A stretch of DNA of 64,000 nucleotides from Chamaecyparis obtusa (GCA_027943335.1 BSBK01002085.1:292501-356500); one strand, 5' to 3'. Shown: positions 34,908 through 47,829, numbered from the stretch's first letter. The notes: generated by a model from the sequence alone, not told the origin. A program made the numbers and translations.

Positions 34908-35589
34908 ATGAATCTATACATCATACTCCATAACTCTTGTTATCCAACTAGCCCTCTTCTCATTAAGATCTTTGTTCAACAAAAAATATTTGATACTAGG
35001 ATGAGCAACCATTAGGTGCACTTTATTTCTGGCAATTAAATGCTTAAACTTCTTCAAAGCTTTAATAATAGCTAGTATATGCTTCTCAACAAAATTGTAC
35101 CTTTTTTCATAGTCATCCATACCTTTGCTGAAAAAAGCAACTGGCTGCTCCTATTTTTCATCATTCTTTTGAACCAACATTGCTGAAATCGTATCAGAAC
35201 CACCATAAGCATACTAAATAAAATCTTTAGTAAAATCAAGATTAACAAGAGTAGGGGCTGAAGACAAAGCATGTTTTATGAATTCAAAATTCTTTTTCCC
35301 TTCATCAGTCCAGCTGAAAGGAATATCCTTTTTAAGCATAGTGGTCAATGGTTTTAACAAAATTGTAATATCAGGTATAAACCTTCTTACAAAATTAATT
35401 CTCCCAATAACTCTACAATCCTTTCTTGTGTTTAGGCAATGAAAGCTCAAGAATTCCATGAATTCTCTCAGGATCTATTGTTGTTCCTTCCTTAGACACC
35501 TGGTATCCTAGGAATTTTCCCTCATGAACTACAAATACAGATTTCTTGGGATTTAAAGAATTCCAAAATTCTCTACATCTTTGTAAAAT
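34908..35589 (-). pseudogene. Connection region and degenerate native RNase H of element B
   Basis: This follows the reverse transcriptase with IGRINFVRRFIPDI, LLKPLTTMLKKD and PFSWTDEGKKNFEFIKHAL, the normal link to the gypsy RNase H. The RNase H itself reads YAYGGSDTISAMLVQ where active enzymes have a catalytic Asp (form LYTDASD). It keeps EKHILAIIKAL, and has MVAHPSIKYFLL where the family has TDH. Two expected acidic residues are thus missing (Tyr at 35205-35207), and element C lacks the same two. Stops occur at FI-stop-YAY and EK-stop-EQP. Confidence 0.8.
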
Positions 35590-36240
35590 CTATCTCAAAT
35601 GATCAATGTGCTGGTTTGCAACCTTGCTGTAAATTGTCACATCATCTAGGTACACTAGAAAAAACTTATACATTAAGTTCTTTAAAGCCATGTCCATTAC
35701 TTTTTGAAAAGTGGCTCCAACATTTGATAACCCAAATGGCATTCTTTTGTAAGCCATGGTACCCCATTTAGTTGTAAAAGCTATTTTAAACTAATTAGAT
35801 TCTTTGACTAAAATTTGGTTGTAACCAGAATATCCATCTAGGAGTGAGAATCTCTTAGAACTAGAAACATATTGTAAAATCTGTTCCATGGAAGGAAGAG
35901 GGTGTCTATCTTCCAGAAATGCCCTATTAAGGTCTCTAAAGTCTACACAAAGTCTTATTTCTCCATTCTTCTTCCTTACTAGAACTAAGTTAGAAACCCA
36001 AGATGTGTGCTTAATAGGAAATATGATACTACCATCTAGGAGTTTTCTTAGCTCTTTTAACATTAATGGCTCTAAATTGGGGTTTATAGGCCTTTGCCTT
36101 TGTCTAATTGGCCTAGCATTTGACTCTAATTCTATAGTATGCTAGGTTAATTGAGGATCAAAACCCTTCAGATCAGCATAATCCCATGAAAAAACATCAC
36201 TATATTCTCTAAAAAGATCAATAAACAGTTCTTTTTCTTA
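35590..36240 (-). pseudogene. Reverse transcriptase of gypsy element B
   Basis: Minus-strand frames give PLMLKELRKLLDGSIIFPIKH, SWVSNLVLVRKKNGEIRLCV, DFRDLNRAFLEDRHPLPS, FSLLDGYSGYNQI, KMPFGLSN-type sequence (KRMPFGLSNVGATFQ) and the catalytic YLDDVTIYSK at about 35630-35655. These are in the usual gypsy order. A stop (SN-stop-FKIAF at about 35790, where C has a Gln codon) and another at HLR-stop-IL break it. The latter stop is also in element C. Confidence 0.9.
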
Positions 36241-36310
36241 AGGGGAATTTATTTTACTAACCTTTAACCGCTTATCTCTGAAAATTTCCACTTCCTCATA
36301 ATGATCCTCT

Positions 36311-37264
36311 TTAATTAGCAAAGCTGGTTTTACCCTTCCTAAAATGATCATCAGAGTTGAAAGATGATTCCAAGTTGACTAATCCCTTTGGAAGCTTGTT
36401 GGTTTTCAACTGAATAATCTGGTCTTCCAATTGCTGAATGTTTTTGTTACTTCTAGAAGCTGAAAAACCATCTGTTTCTGTCAAAAAACTTAAGATATGT
36501 TCATCAGTATTGAAAACTTGCCAATAAGTGTCATTATCCAAAATGGATGGCCTAACAATTATCTTAATATGTGACTGGTTTGAAATCAGTCCTTTATTTT
36601 CTGTTATTACAACATGTGCACCAATACTAGCCAGCCTATCATCATGCAAATTTTCCCTTCTAGGAATTGAAATCAGGTTGAAAGCATCAAATTCATCTAG
36701 AATGTCAGAAAGTCTAGATTTATACATCTTAAGAAGATAATTTTTAATATTATTGATACCTCTCACCTGCTTAACAATAAGCTCACTATCTCCAAATGCT
36801 CTCAAACACTTAATACCTCTCAATCTTGCCCATTCCAGCCCCTGAATCAAACTTTCATATTTAGCCACATTGTTAGAACAAGGAAAGGACAACTTGAATG
36901 TAGCATAAAATATATCACCATTAGGTGATACCAACATAACCCCTACACCAACTCCATCCTTATTCCTTGACCCATCAAAATACAAATCCCAAAGCTGGTT
37001 AGATACATCAGATTCAGATTCTAGATCTTTAACCAAATTAGGCACTATTGAATCAGACTCTAAAATCATGTAATTTCCAAAACCAACATCAAACATATCA
37101 TCATTATGTTCATTCCTAGTAGCCCATTCATCTAGAACAATATCTGGATATGCTTCAGTTTGAGTATTATAAGTTGTGTAATCAAGTATTTTATCTTGAT
37201 CCATAATCACACAACTTGCATTAATAGGACTTGGATTATAAGGCTCTATGTGATTTTTGGCCAA
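36311..37264 (-). pseudogene. Archaeal-type RNase H domain of element B, upstream of RT
   Basis: The open frame of 317 residues starts MAKNHIEPYNPS. Residues about 90-230 form an added RNase H of the archaeal/plant type: LYFDGSRNKDGVGVGV, NNVAKYESLIQGLEWARLRG, AFGDSELIVKQVRG, and SIPRRENLHDDRLAS. The first Asp (about 36975), the GDS Asp and the final Asp are kept, but the Glu of the NN.AEY motif is Lys (codon 36860-36862; element C has Glu). The C-terminal third is a linker (IIVRPSILDNDTYWQ, KLPKGLVNLESSF) leading to the reverse transcriptase. In Tat/Ogre elements this domain is known after the native RNase H; here it is before the reverse transcriptase. Confidence 0.88.
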
Positions 37265-37336
37265 TGATTCTTATTTTATGGTTACCGTAGTACCATATCT
37301 AGTTCTAAAGTACAAATGTGACCAATCTGATGAAAA

Positions 37337-37730
37337 CTAGCCATCTATTTTGGCTATGAAGTCTCTGGACAGACAAATAGCAAAATATGTTGGTAAATCA
37401 ATAACATATATATCCTGTGGTATTGAAAAGTTTGGGTAGGAGTGTAAGGTCAAACTTGCATTTTTAATGACTTCTAAGGTCTTAACTAAAGTTCCATCAA
37501 GTTGGACTACACCCTTCTCAAGAGGTTCATATTTCAAATTTAGCAAATCTGCTATCTTTTTAGGCATGACAGTGCTGGTTGCACCACTATAAACCATATA
37601 GTTATGAACTAATTTGTTTCCAATAATCAAAGAGACATAAAAAGGAGGAGGCTTTTCATTTTTAGATTGCTTACCTTCCTTTTCAGATGTCTTTTTCACA
37701 TTTGACAGTCTCTTATCAGTAATTACTGCT
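37337..37730 (-). pseudogene. Aspartic protease of gypsy element B
   Basis: The frame reads PPPFYVSLIIGNKLVHNYMV, then YSGATSTVMPKKIADLLNLK and ...LHSYPNFSIPQDIYVIDLP. Element C has DSGATSTVMPKK at the same place, so the catalytic Asp is Tyr here (codon 37589-37591). The domain lies between gag and the added RNase H. A TAG ends the open piece at 37337, after IAKIDG. Confidence 0.85.
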
Positions 37731-38289
37731 ATTTTTTAAATATTTGCAGCCTTCTTGACTTCTGGTACTCTTGGCTGCTGAACTTTAGCAGGCCTTTTCT
37801 CTTCTCTTGGTGCCTTTTCCTGAACCTTAGGAGGCTCAGAATTGGTCATTACGACACCTAGTGATTTCTGTACTATTTTCTATGAATTAACTGCCAGCTT
37901 GGACAACTCTTCTTTTAAAATCTCAATCTATCTTGGAATAGATAAAGTTTCCCATGCAGACAAAGTAACATTTGTTTTTTTCATTGTATCAACAATATTG
38001 AATGGAATAGTAAATTGTACCTTATGCGAGGACCTAGGAGAACTCTGATCAACATTCCTTTGGCTTTGATCTTTATTAGTGGAAACTGATGGATTCTATA
38101 AAATAGAAACTGGTGGAGAAGAAACATTACCAGTAGATTGATCTGCTTCAAGGGCTCTCTTTTTGGCTCTAGTATTCGCTGCAATTGATGAATCTACTTT
38201 AAGATCACAAAATTCCTCTTCTTGCCAGTTTAGGAAATTGGTATCTGTAGCACTTTGATCTAGTTGGTTTTGTACTTCTTCAATAGAGA

Positions 38290-39834
38290 CATTTTGTTGT
38301 GAATTCATTGCATTTTGTACCATAAGAGCTTGATTAAGAATTCCATTATAACATGTAGACTGATCATGTGGCTCATTGCATGGAAAACACCAGTTAGTAG
38401 TAATATTATTCTGAGTGGGAAAAAATATCTCTAATAGTATTAAGAGGTGCTGGATTGTACTATCTATTTGGTCTCATATTCCAATTCTGCTTATTTACAT
38501 TAATATTTCCTTGAAATTATTGCCTATTAGCCTAAAAATTAGGCTGATTAGGATATTGGGAAGAAGAACCAACAAACTAATTTTGAATAGTAGGGTTTGC
38601 TTGAGCTTGATTCCTCTTAAGGGCCACTAAATCATTACCAAAAGATTGCAGCAAATTTTTAATTTTTTGTTGACTATCCTTTATATTCTGTAATTCATTC
38701 AGAGGAGCTGTAGGAGCTATTTTCAAGGGTTTATAAGATGGGACAATAGATAATGGTGGAACTACCAATGGCATATTAGACTGTATATTAGGAAAGAAAG
38801 GCATAGGAGGTCTAGGAGCTATCTTTCCTGCCTAGATAAGATTGTTCTCTACCCTAATAGTAGTATTAAAAGATTGAGGTAAAGTATTACCCCCCATAGA
38901 TTGAATCATAATAGAGATATCGCTATTCAAACTCTTTAAATAATATAAAAATGCATATTCAACTGAAGGTCTTACCGTGGCAAGAATCTGATTCCAAGTC
39001 TTCTAAAAACAAAGATTAAAGTCACTCATCTCCTCTTGTGGGGTTCTCTTGATTGTAGTTAATTGTTCCACAAGAGACAAGTTATCTGATTTGTCCTAAA
39101 AAAAAATTAGATAGCCTTTCACCCAGGACATCCCAAGTAGCAATAGAGTCCACTGGGAGAGTTTTAAACCAATCAAGGGCTTTACCCTTGAGTGATGCAG
39201 CCAACAGCTTCAATGCTACATCTTCTTTTGTAACATGATGAACATTGCAAAGAGTTTCAACATCTTTGATGTGTTCAATTGTTGTTACTAGTCCTTCTCC
39301 AATGAATGTTGGCAAGCCTTTAAGAGCAGCCAATGGAACATTATTATGATTTGCAATCCTCAAAGGATTGCCTTGATTGAATGTAACAAATGGTAGATTC
39401 ATAGCCATTGCTTGATGTGGAGGAGGTTTCTGTTGAATAGCCGGTGTAACAAAAGGTTGGGCAGGCTGAACTACCTTCCTTTGATAAGTCTTTAGGTTTT
39501 GGGGAGTTGTTACAGTACCACTTGTAGAAGCTCCAAGAACAAAATTATTTATAGATAAATTTTCAACACTTGGAAATTTTGATCCGGTATGATTAGGAAC
39601 ATCTAGATCTTTAAGAAGATTGAGCTCTTCAATAATAACCTCAAGTTCCTCTGAATTTGTAGCTTGATTTAAAAAAATGGGATTATCAAATGATGAGAAA
39701 TCTAAATTCAAAGAAGTACCTCTTAGATCTTGTGATGTTCTTCCACCTCTAGATGATCTTCATCCCCTTCTGCTTGACTATAATTCTTGATACACAAAAC
39801 CTTCCTTGTTTGATCTTGTTGGATTTCTACTCAT
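38290..39834 (-). pseudogene. Gag of gypsy element B
   Basis: The frame starts at an ATG at 39832-39834 (MSRNPTRSNKEGF, then stops). The main open piece 39082-39711 carries the capsid-like region VTKEDVALKLLAASLKGKALDWF. A deletion or frameshift at an A-run near 39100 ends it; C reads on with KYDNLSLVEQLTTIKRAPQE. A Pro-rich linker is open at 38577-38804. A short zinc knuckle, C-x2-C-x3-H-x4-C, is intact at 38351-38389. Frame breaks make it non-functional. Confidence 0.85.
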
Positions 39835-39913
39835 TAAAATCCACACTAAGAGCTGCAACTGAAATTAAAAACAACCATAGATCTAGCAGGTCAAAATTGA
39901 GAAGTAGTTCGTA

Positions 39914-39931
39914 GTCCCACCGAGCATGCCA
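39914..39931 (-). promoter_or_regulatory. Primer-binding site of gypsy element B
   Basis: On the minus strand TGGCATGCTCGGTGGGA lies five bases from the 5' LTR. Element C has TGGCATGCCCGATGGGAC at the same offset. I have not matched it to a specific tRNA. Confidence 0.55.
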
Positions 39932-39936
39932 AAAAC

Positions 39937-42900
39937 TGTTCAGGTTTAGAATTTTCACCCTAACTCAAGCATTAGGGCTACGTGACAATTCTATCCTGAC
40001 AATGGAAGCCTCCTTGAGCTGTGGGTGGACTCTAAATAAGGATGAATCTCTGGATTCTAGGCTGGTTCCTATTAAATATATAATATCACTTCCTGATCTG
40101 TAACTTGTTGAGAAAAGGGAAAAGAAAACTTCTAACTTGACAATAGATTAGGGTGATACACCAAGGAATGTTTCAAACTTTGTAGAAAAGATAAATCAGT
40201 AATCCTAATTCACAAATGAAGATCTTGACACTTTGAATCTCTACTCAACATATAGGTAAACAAAAACTTACTATCAGGGTTAGACAATGAATAGCTCGAA
40301 TAGTCAACAGACATACATTTCTCATACAAGTATTTTAAGCAATTGATTACCTTAAGAAGGAACATAAATATACTCACTTCCTTTGGACAATAATGAATTT
40401 AGCACTTGTTAGAAAAGATGAAAACAGGATCCTATATCAAAAAAACTCCACAAATATGAATCAAAAACCTTTGGTTCATTCCCTCCAAAATCTGACAAAA
40501 GTGATTACAAAAATGGCTTACAAAGCATCTAGGAACAATAAGTTCTCTATATGCCCTCTCTCCAAAATTTGCAACCCCCTCAATTGATCATAAAAATCAA
40601 TTTTATATCCTACCTATGCTTCAAATCCGAAAATCTAAACCCCACCAATTGCTCTAAAAAATTGGCTAACATGCCAATAACTAAGCCTATGAAAGCTCGA
40701 GTCTAAGTGCCCCTTAATATTGGCTTATAATAAGGACTTAATCCTTTTGACAATTCCTAGCCAATATTTAATATTTACTTAATATTAGATAAAATCGAAT
40801 ATCAACTAACCTAACTTTCAACTCCTAACTTAGATAAAAAACTCTAAGTGTGAAATATGCAAAGTGAAGAAAGTCGACATGACTGTTCAATCCACTTGCA
40901 ATACAATACAAAAAACAATGAGATGAAAGTCTGAGGTGGCATTGTGTGGTTTTCAAGACTCTACAGGAATGTGACATCTGCATTAATGACATTGAATGCT
41001 ATTCTTCTTGTGAACTCCAAATTGTTATCTTCATTTTTCATTTCATTCTCGACACTTGTGCTTAACTCATTCTTCCTGTAGAAGAATAGGGAAGATGAAA
41101 CCCTAACTTGTAAGAAAGCTTCAAAAATTTGTGATGGAGCTCAGCATATTGACTATGAATGCATCCTTCTATTAAACTCGAGCTTACTGCTACTAGAGAT
41201 CACTACTATTCCTCACTGATTGTGCATTTCAAATAGAGAACTCAACATTTGGCAAACTCAGGTTGACATGCAACTGTAAGTTTATCTTTGAGATCGGTTT
41301 ATCTCTTGAAGATTTGTTTTGTGGTAATGAATACCATGAAATTGTATTATTTCTTCAACATAAGTTATGGCCTCTCATTTTTTGAACTATTCCTTCACTA
41401 GTGCTTTCAAAATATGACTGTTGTTTTGATAATAGGGGGCTTATAAATATAAGTCACAGTCGTGACTGGTGTATACCTTGCTTTATGCACAAACTCAATC
41501 ATGCTTTCTCGAGAGTTTCCTTTGATTTGTTTGCAAGCCATGAGCTTCACTATGAATTTGTGTTAATAGTCATATGACTGGTGTTCTCTTATAGTTTGTC
41601 TCCATTTGTATTCTCAAACTGTGACTCGAACCTTGCATCATATCTTAGACTCACTGTTTATATTATGTAATTGAAACTGCTCTTTGTTTAATTTGCAAAT
41701 CACGAGCTCCACACTATGATCTATGGCCTTTTTTGTTTTATTCCCCTTATCCATTTATGGGTATAGAGCCATGAGCTTCAAATCTTGACTTACTAGTAGT
41801 GACGACTTGTATGAAGAAATTTGGCTATGCCAAACTGAGACTGATGCTTTCCTTTTGTTTACCACTGTGATTGTGACTTCATTATTTTGAAACTCTTCTA
41901 AGTCATGGCTTGTATGAAGACTTTAGATCCCTTTGATTTGAACATAAAGCCGTGACTGTCATATAGATATCAGGCTCTTGGATTTTACCAAAGAAAACAA
42001 ACCCTTCATACCGTTTGATAACTTGCAGTCCAATATATAGCTCACAGTTTTAAGTGTAGTCAACTATTTCTCTTTCATTATGTGTGCCAATTCTATGAAT
42101 CATTGTTTGTAACTGAAGCTCTCCATTCTCTTATGGCCAAGAATGAACTCGGCTTTGACTCATTGTTAATGCATGCATTGGATATTGACTATTTTGGAAA
42201 CTTATGCTTATCTCGACCTTGTTCAAGCCTTTGACTGGTAGACATTTCAAACTTTCTACAAATGTAACATGAAGCCCTTTTGAACATTTTGTTCACACAT
42301 TCCACACTTGCGTGGACATTTGAAGTTTATTTTTAACAGTGATTTTATTAAATTCAGTCTCTTTCTTTAGCATATGATTGTGACAACATAAAATGAAACC
42401 AAAATACTTTGACTGGGAATTTGGACATGATAGATATTTGCTCTTTTCTGATTAGCCTCTAAAAACACTCTGTATAAAGTAGACAGTTACTAGAACTTGA
42501 TTTTTAAAAGTTTTCTATAGTTTTTACATAAACTGTGATTAGAGCATATAACATCCAAATTGTTTCATTTTTCTGACAAGAATAAATCTATGTAACATCA
42601 ATAGTGAACTTGATGAATTGGTGCACTCGTTCTGACAGAGCAATGAAACTAAGCCATTTTGAAAACAACTCAATCTAAAACTACAAAACCCTACTGAGAT
42701 GAATGAAAATCCTTCAGCATTGCACTTCATGAGCTCTTTTTTGGTTATTTCATCAAAGTTGTGAGCTTGTGACTAAAAGATGTGATACATGTGTATAGTT
42801 TTATTATGACATCCTTCAGTCATAAGCTTCACAAACTTTGGGAGGTGACTAAAAAAACATATGACTGAAAAGCATTAAGGAACAAAAATCACTACGCTCA

Positions 42901-44322
42901 TAACAAATAAGTACTTAATCTTTATGATATTTCTTTGTTAGCTATACATATTCTATTCTAGCATATACATATTTTGTACTTTCTGCACAACTTGCATCCT
43001 ATTTGATTTTGTAACTTTGAAATTTCAACTTTTTAGCATTATAGCTCCTGCAGCATGTCCACTATTAACAATTCTTTTTGATGCTGGATCTGCACTTAAA
43101 ATATGAGAAGTACAAGATGAAATGTTTGTTCACTATTTATGAAGTTTGAGCATGGGCTCGTGACACTCATAAACACTAGAATGCTACTTAATGAGGTTCG
43201 AACGTGGGTTCATGACACTCACTAAAAATAAAGTATAAACATTTTATAACTTTACGGCTCAATCTTGAAGCACTCTTTTTGTATTTAGAAACAATCATTT
43301 TATTACTTGAAAATGTACCTTTTAAACAATGACATATTATACCAGTATTTATGCAACTTCATTTGTTACTTGAACTTTGAATATTGGCAATCATTGGCAC
43401 TTCCTGTAGCACTTTTATTTTGGAAATTCAGCTTGATCTGCATCTTTGACAATGACTGAATGTGAAAATTGGTCAACTATTTTTTGCAAAATAATTTGTT
43501 AAGCTCTCAAATAACATCATTATGAAATGGTTAGATTAGTGAATATAATAAACAACTTGCGGATTTACTTTCAAACCATTATGTTCACTAATCTAGCCAT
43601 GAACTACATAATCTGAAAAAGGTTTCTCAGTTTGGAACATACTAAGTCCCTTTAATTCATACACTTGGTTAATAAAAAGGACAACATACACCACAATGAT
43701 CATAAATAGTAAAAGGTTTCATGTCAGAAAAAATTCCCTTTAATACTACCTTGCAGTGAGTGTCAGTGTACACTTCCTTATTACATTTAGTTTTCCAGAT
43801 TGATATGCAGTATTGAAAACTTGATTGCTATAGTATGTTATTTGTTTCTCGTGTATTGCTTAGATCCAATAGGATCTAACCATATTTTCTCTCTTATGCA
43901 AATATGAACCCTAAAGACCTAAATGCAGATGAAGACCTGGACTTTGAAGACCTAAATGCAGAGACCTAGTAGACAACCAGCTGACAACAAACCAACACAA
44001 AGGCAATGCATGGGACCCCTATTCCATACTTCAATCTTTCTTTCAATTTTGCAAATGTACTCTACTTATTGATATTAAATATGAAACAAGAAAGGAAATT
44101 TGTATACTACACTCAGTTTGAATGCACAATTTAATGATCATTTATGAATTTTGGAATCTTTGGAATAATAATCAATACTTAGAGTACAATGATGACATCT
44201 AGAATGAATGCAGTAATGACATGTAAACTAACAAAACCTACAAGGTAGTGTTAATTAGACAAAAAAATGCAACCTTTTCCTATTTATGCTTATTGTATTT
44301 TAGGCTGTATTTTTAAGTAACA
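39937..44322 (-). repeat. 5' LTR of gypsy element B
   Basis: A 4386-bp LTR with TG (39937) and CA (44322) ends on the plus strand, next to the primer-binding site. It contains the same foldback insertion (43528-43599) as the other LTR. Confidence 0.93.
43528..43599. repeat. Foldback insertion, copy in the 5' LTR of B
   Basis: The same 22-bp arms as at 32534-32605. Presence in both LTRs shows that it predates the insertion of B. Confidence 0.75.
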
Positions 44323-45400
44323 ATTCCTACTTACAATAATGTCCCATTTTCATATAGCAACGCTCCTTCCATTTCCCATAATGTTCCAAACCTTTCACAC
44401 ATGTCCAATACTAATCTTTCCACTTTATTTACCATCATTAGTCTTGACCAAGTAGTGTCATCATAGAAAAAATGAATTGCCTTCATGACTCAATCCAAAT
44501 TCAACATTCCCACTTGTTACATTGCTAGTACTTTTTTTGTAGACTTCATTCTTGTTTTTATCCCTTAATTCATGGAAATACCTAATCTAGAGACTTATAT
44601 TGGAAAATGTGATCACTTAACTGTTGTGAAAATATTTCAAACATTTTTTAGTGATTTCTCTCATGATCATAAACTCATGGATAAACTATTTACTCATCTG
44701 TTTAGAGATAAGGCCTTACAATGGTATTGTTGTTTGCCTCCTTATTCTATTGATTCCTTTCAAAAAAATTCTAATTCTTTCATTCAACAATTTCAAGATA
44801 ATATTGGTCCTAATATTTTTTTAACTGATTTGATGCATGTAAATAAGGTGTAAAAGAAAGAGTGGCTGATTTGATTAGTAGATTTAAACATTTACATGCT
44901 CATATTTCTTATCTTGTGCATGATATTGATGTTCAACATATTTTAATTTTTAATTTAAAAAAAAGATATTAGAGATTATATATTTATTTCTTAATTTACT
45001 TCCTTTACTCAATTATGTACAATGCTTCATAGTTATTAGATTCAAGTGAGTCAATTTGAGACCTCCATTCCAATGGCTCTAATTCATAAGAATGATGTTA
45101 CATCCTAGCGATTCCAAAAGTTTCAAAAACCTAAAGGCTTCATCAAGATCAACAATTCATTGAAAACAACATTAATGCACAAGTGGCCGCAACATCCAAA
45201 GGTGGGGATCCTTTGTCATATATTTTCAAACCATTATTTAATTTTACACCTCTTTATAAATCTTTCAATAATGTGATGTTGAATTTGATTAATTCTAATG
45301 TTTTAACACTTCCTCACATTAAACCAATTCATCTATATAAGAAAAAGATTAACTCATTTTATTCTAAATCCTTTTGTTAATACTATCATCAACCCAACCA
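44323..45400 (+). pseudogene. Gag of element G, main domain
   Basis: After the insertion of B the frame continues as PTYNNVPFSYSNAPSISHNV. The open piece 44572-44853 gives MEIPNLETYIGKCD, FFSDFSHDHKLMDKLFTHL and FRDKALQWYCCLPPYSID, the pattern of the retrotransposon gag family of gypsy elements (compare DKALQWF..LP..SI.SF). The decayed continuation reads HLHAHISYLVHDIDVQHI and onward to about 45380. Stops and a frameshift at about 44850 disrupt it. Confidence 0.78.
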
Positions 45401-45599
45401 TGATAATGAGAAGTATTTCCATTTGAAAACTATTATCCAAGTCCTTATTGATTCCAATTCCATAACTTTTGAGGGTGTTAATGATCAAAGAAACAAATTT
45501 GTTTCCCTTCCTAATCAAAATTTGTAAATCTATACCAACCCTTTATCTTCTCATTCTACCAATACCATTGATTTTACCCATTCTTTACCTTCCTCTTCA

Positions 45600-46140
45600 A
45601 TCAATGTTGTTGAGTTTTCCAAAACTACTACTATGAATTCTAATAATATTTGTACGAAGGCCAACAATTTTTTCAACCTTAGTTATCAATCCGAACCCAA
45701 ACCTAAGCCAAAACCTAAACCTTGCATTATATTTTATCCTAGGAAGACTATTTGGGCACCCAATGGTCTTCTTTACATTATTGTGAAAATTAATAGTATT
45801 CCCTCTCATGGAGTCCTTACAGATCCTACTTTCATACTAAATGTTATAATTGGAGAACATCTTTACACAAGGCACCTTCATAGAGACTTGTATAACAAAT
45901 AAGATGTGATGATTAGGAATTTCAAATGTTTTACTTGTTCAACCCATGGTCTAATTACCTTCCCCATTAAAGTTGGTAAGAAATCCTTAGATGTCACTTT
46001 TTTTTCATCCCAACTTCTAATTAATTCCAAGTTAGATTTGGCCTTCCTTGGCTCACTTCCATGAAATCTATAGTCTCTCCTATCCACACGTGTTTGAAAT
46101 TTCCCCATATTGGAGAAACAATCAAGATTAATCATAGTCT
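45600..46140 (+). pseudogene. Protease-like region of element G
   Basis: The open piece 45633-45902 includes a (KP)n run (EPKPKPKPKP), then IIVKINSIPSHGVLTDPTFI and LNVIIGEHLYTRHLHRD. After a TAA stop the frame continues with FPIKVGKKSLDVTFF. The pattern (short beta strand, then a turn, then LNVI-type strand) resembles retroelement aspartic proteases, but the DSG/DTG signature is not present. The assignment is tentative. Confidence 0.5.
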
Positions 46141-46411
46141 TTTTTAGCCTCTAGAAAGTCATGGGAAATTTGACCTTGACAGTTTTTGGCCTATCATGCC
46201 TCAACCAATTTAATCTCTCCAAGATCATTTCTTATTATCCTATCAATATTTAAAATCCAAAAATATTTTTGAATGTGGTAACTCAAAGAATGTCACGTCT
46301 CCTTGTCCTAGACCTAGAATCCTTCCTACACCTTTCATTCCTCATATTTATGCTTTAGTACCACCTCATATATCTTTAAAACATACTACATCTCTTATTT
46401 TTGCACCTATT

Positions 46412-46993
46412 GTGGCTCCTTATGTTCTTTTCCTCAAGCGAGAAAAGGGTTTGATGCTAATTGACCTTAAACCAACTCAAATTTCATGTAAAACTAAACA
46501 TAACCATTTTACTCATGATCATTTCCATAGATGTCATGCTAGGCCCCACCATCTTTCTTCCCAAAATATTTTCTCCCCTAAGACACATTCTCATGTCGTA
46601 ACTCCCTTTGACCAACCTATGCATAGCCCAAGGGAGGAAGTTAATCTAAAGAAAATCAAATTGAATAAACATGATGATTTTGTTGTTCATATTAAAGATT
46701 CTATTGTTAATTATTTGGATGAAGAAGATGCTCTTAATGATGATGATGATTACATTTTTTCTAATGAAAATGATGTTAATACTAATGATTCTAAGGATGT
46801 GCATGATATTATTGATCTTAATCATGACTTTCCTACTATATTTGCACAAATGTTATCTCTATCTCCTAGTGACAAACAAAGTGACTCATCATTAGAGCAT
46901 GGTCCTTGTTTGGAACTTGTGATGGCTCCATCTATCATGCTCAATTTTGCACCTCTTGTGTGTTTCCCACCTTCCCTTAATCATACACATTGA
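46412..46993 (+). pseudogene. Accessory ORF of element G, unknown function
   Basis: A 193-residue open frame lies downstream of the gag/protease region and upstream of the 3' LTR. It is His-rich near residues 30-50 (HNHFTHDHFHRCHARPHH). A very acidic stretch follows (residues about 95-130: DEEDALNDDDD and neighbours). I recognise no domain. No reverse transcriptase or integrase occurs between it and the LTR. It may be the 3' end of a longer gag-pro-derived polyprotein, since the same frame is open only after an upstream stop. Confidence 0.5.
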
Positions 46994-47793
46994 GATGAGG
47001 GTGGTAGGTGAGATGCCTAACTAATATCCTCTTGTATAGTGGATTATTTTATGTACTTTCCTCTTCTTGTTGTGCTTTCCCCATGGTGTGTTGCTTTCTA
47101 TATATTTTGTTTATATTTCTTTATACAACCCTTGTTGCTCCATTGGTGCAAGGTGATAAAGGAATCAGCTTGTTGTGACATTCATCTATATGTGGTATAC
47201 ATGTTATATCCTGCATGTGATATTTTCATAAATGTTCCTTTGTGTTTTCCGATTAGGGATGATGCAAAATAGTAGCTACTTCCTATTATTTTTTGTTTCT
47301 ACAATGCTGACCCAAAAAGACATTTTTTTGGGTATCTCTTATGTGATCTTTTTCCACTATTCTTGTAATTATGCTATCTTTGGGGAATGATGTCAATTAA
47401 TTTTTCTATAATTCTTCATATAAATGAGTTATTATATGATCATTCTAACCCTAGGGTTAGCAGATCCCTTTGTGCTATCTTTTTGTCATTTTATTCATTT
47501 CCCCTTTTTTGTCCTTTCTTGGGGGCATATCATACTGGAAACATCTTATGGGTGCATGTATGCTTTGTTAAATCCATTTCCCCCATTAAGGCATTTGGAA
47601 TTTCTTTAACATTGGGGCATACACTTTGCTCCTTATTCTACATTTTTCACACACACACAATAATTTAATTTATTTAACAAATGGCCTTGGAGACAATGTT
47701 TTTCTTAGGCATGATCCTCCTTTTCACATTCTAATCTTCTCTTTCTTCATATGGACATTAGTAAGTCATAACCTTACTAGGCTAGTTGGTCAT

Positions 47794-47829
<36 letters not shown>

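Larger units (their letters stand above)
28936..44322 (-). mobile_element. Ty3/gypsy retrotransposon B, full length with 4.4-kb LTRs
   Basis: A 15,387-bp element on the minus strand, with LTRs 28936-33328 and 39937-44322 and a perfect duplication ATTCC (28931-28935, 44323-44327). The internal region of 6608 bp encodes, in order, gag, protease, an added archaeal-type RNase H, reverse transcriptase, native RNase H and integrase, all with stops. The LTRs differ by about 4% in one 320-bp stretch compared by eye. The integrase follows the RNase H, so it is Ty3/gypsy. The extra RNase H recalls the Tat/Ogre branch, but the order differs. It interrupts the gag of element G. Confidence 0.95.

Noticed and set aside
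46646..46895. Ile/Met-rich frames on both strands
   Set aside because: They overlap the acidic block of the 46412-46993 frame and reflect its codon composition.
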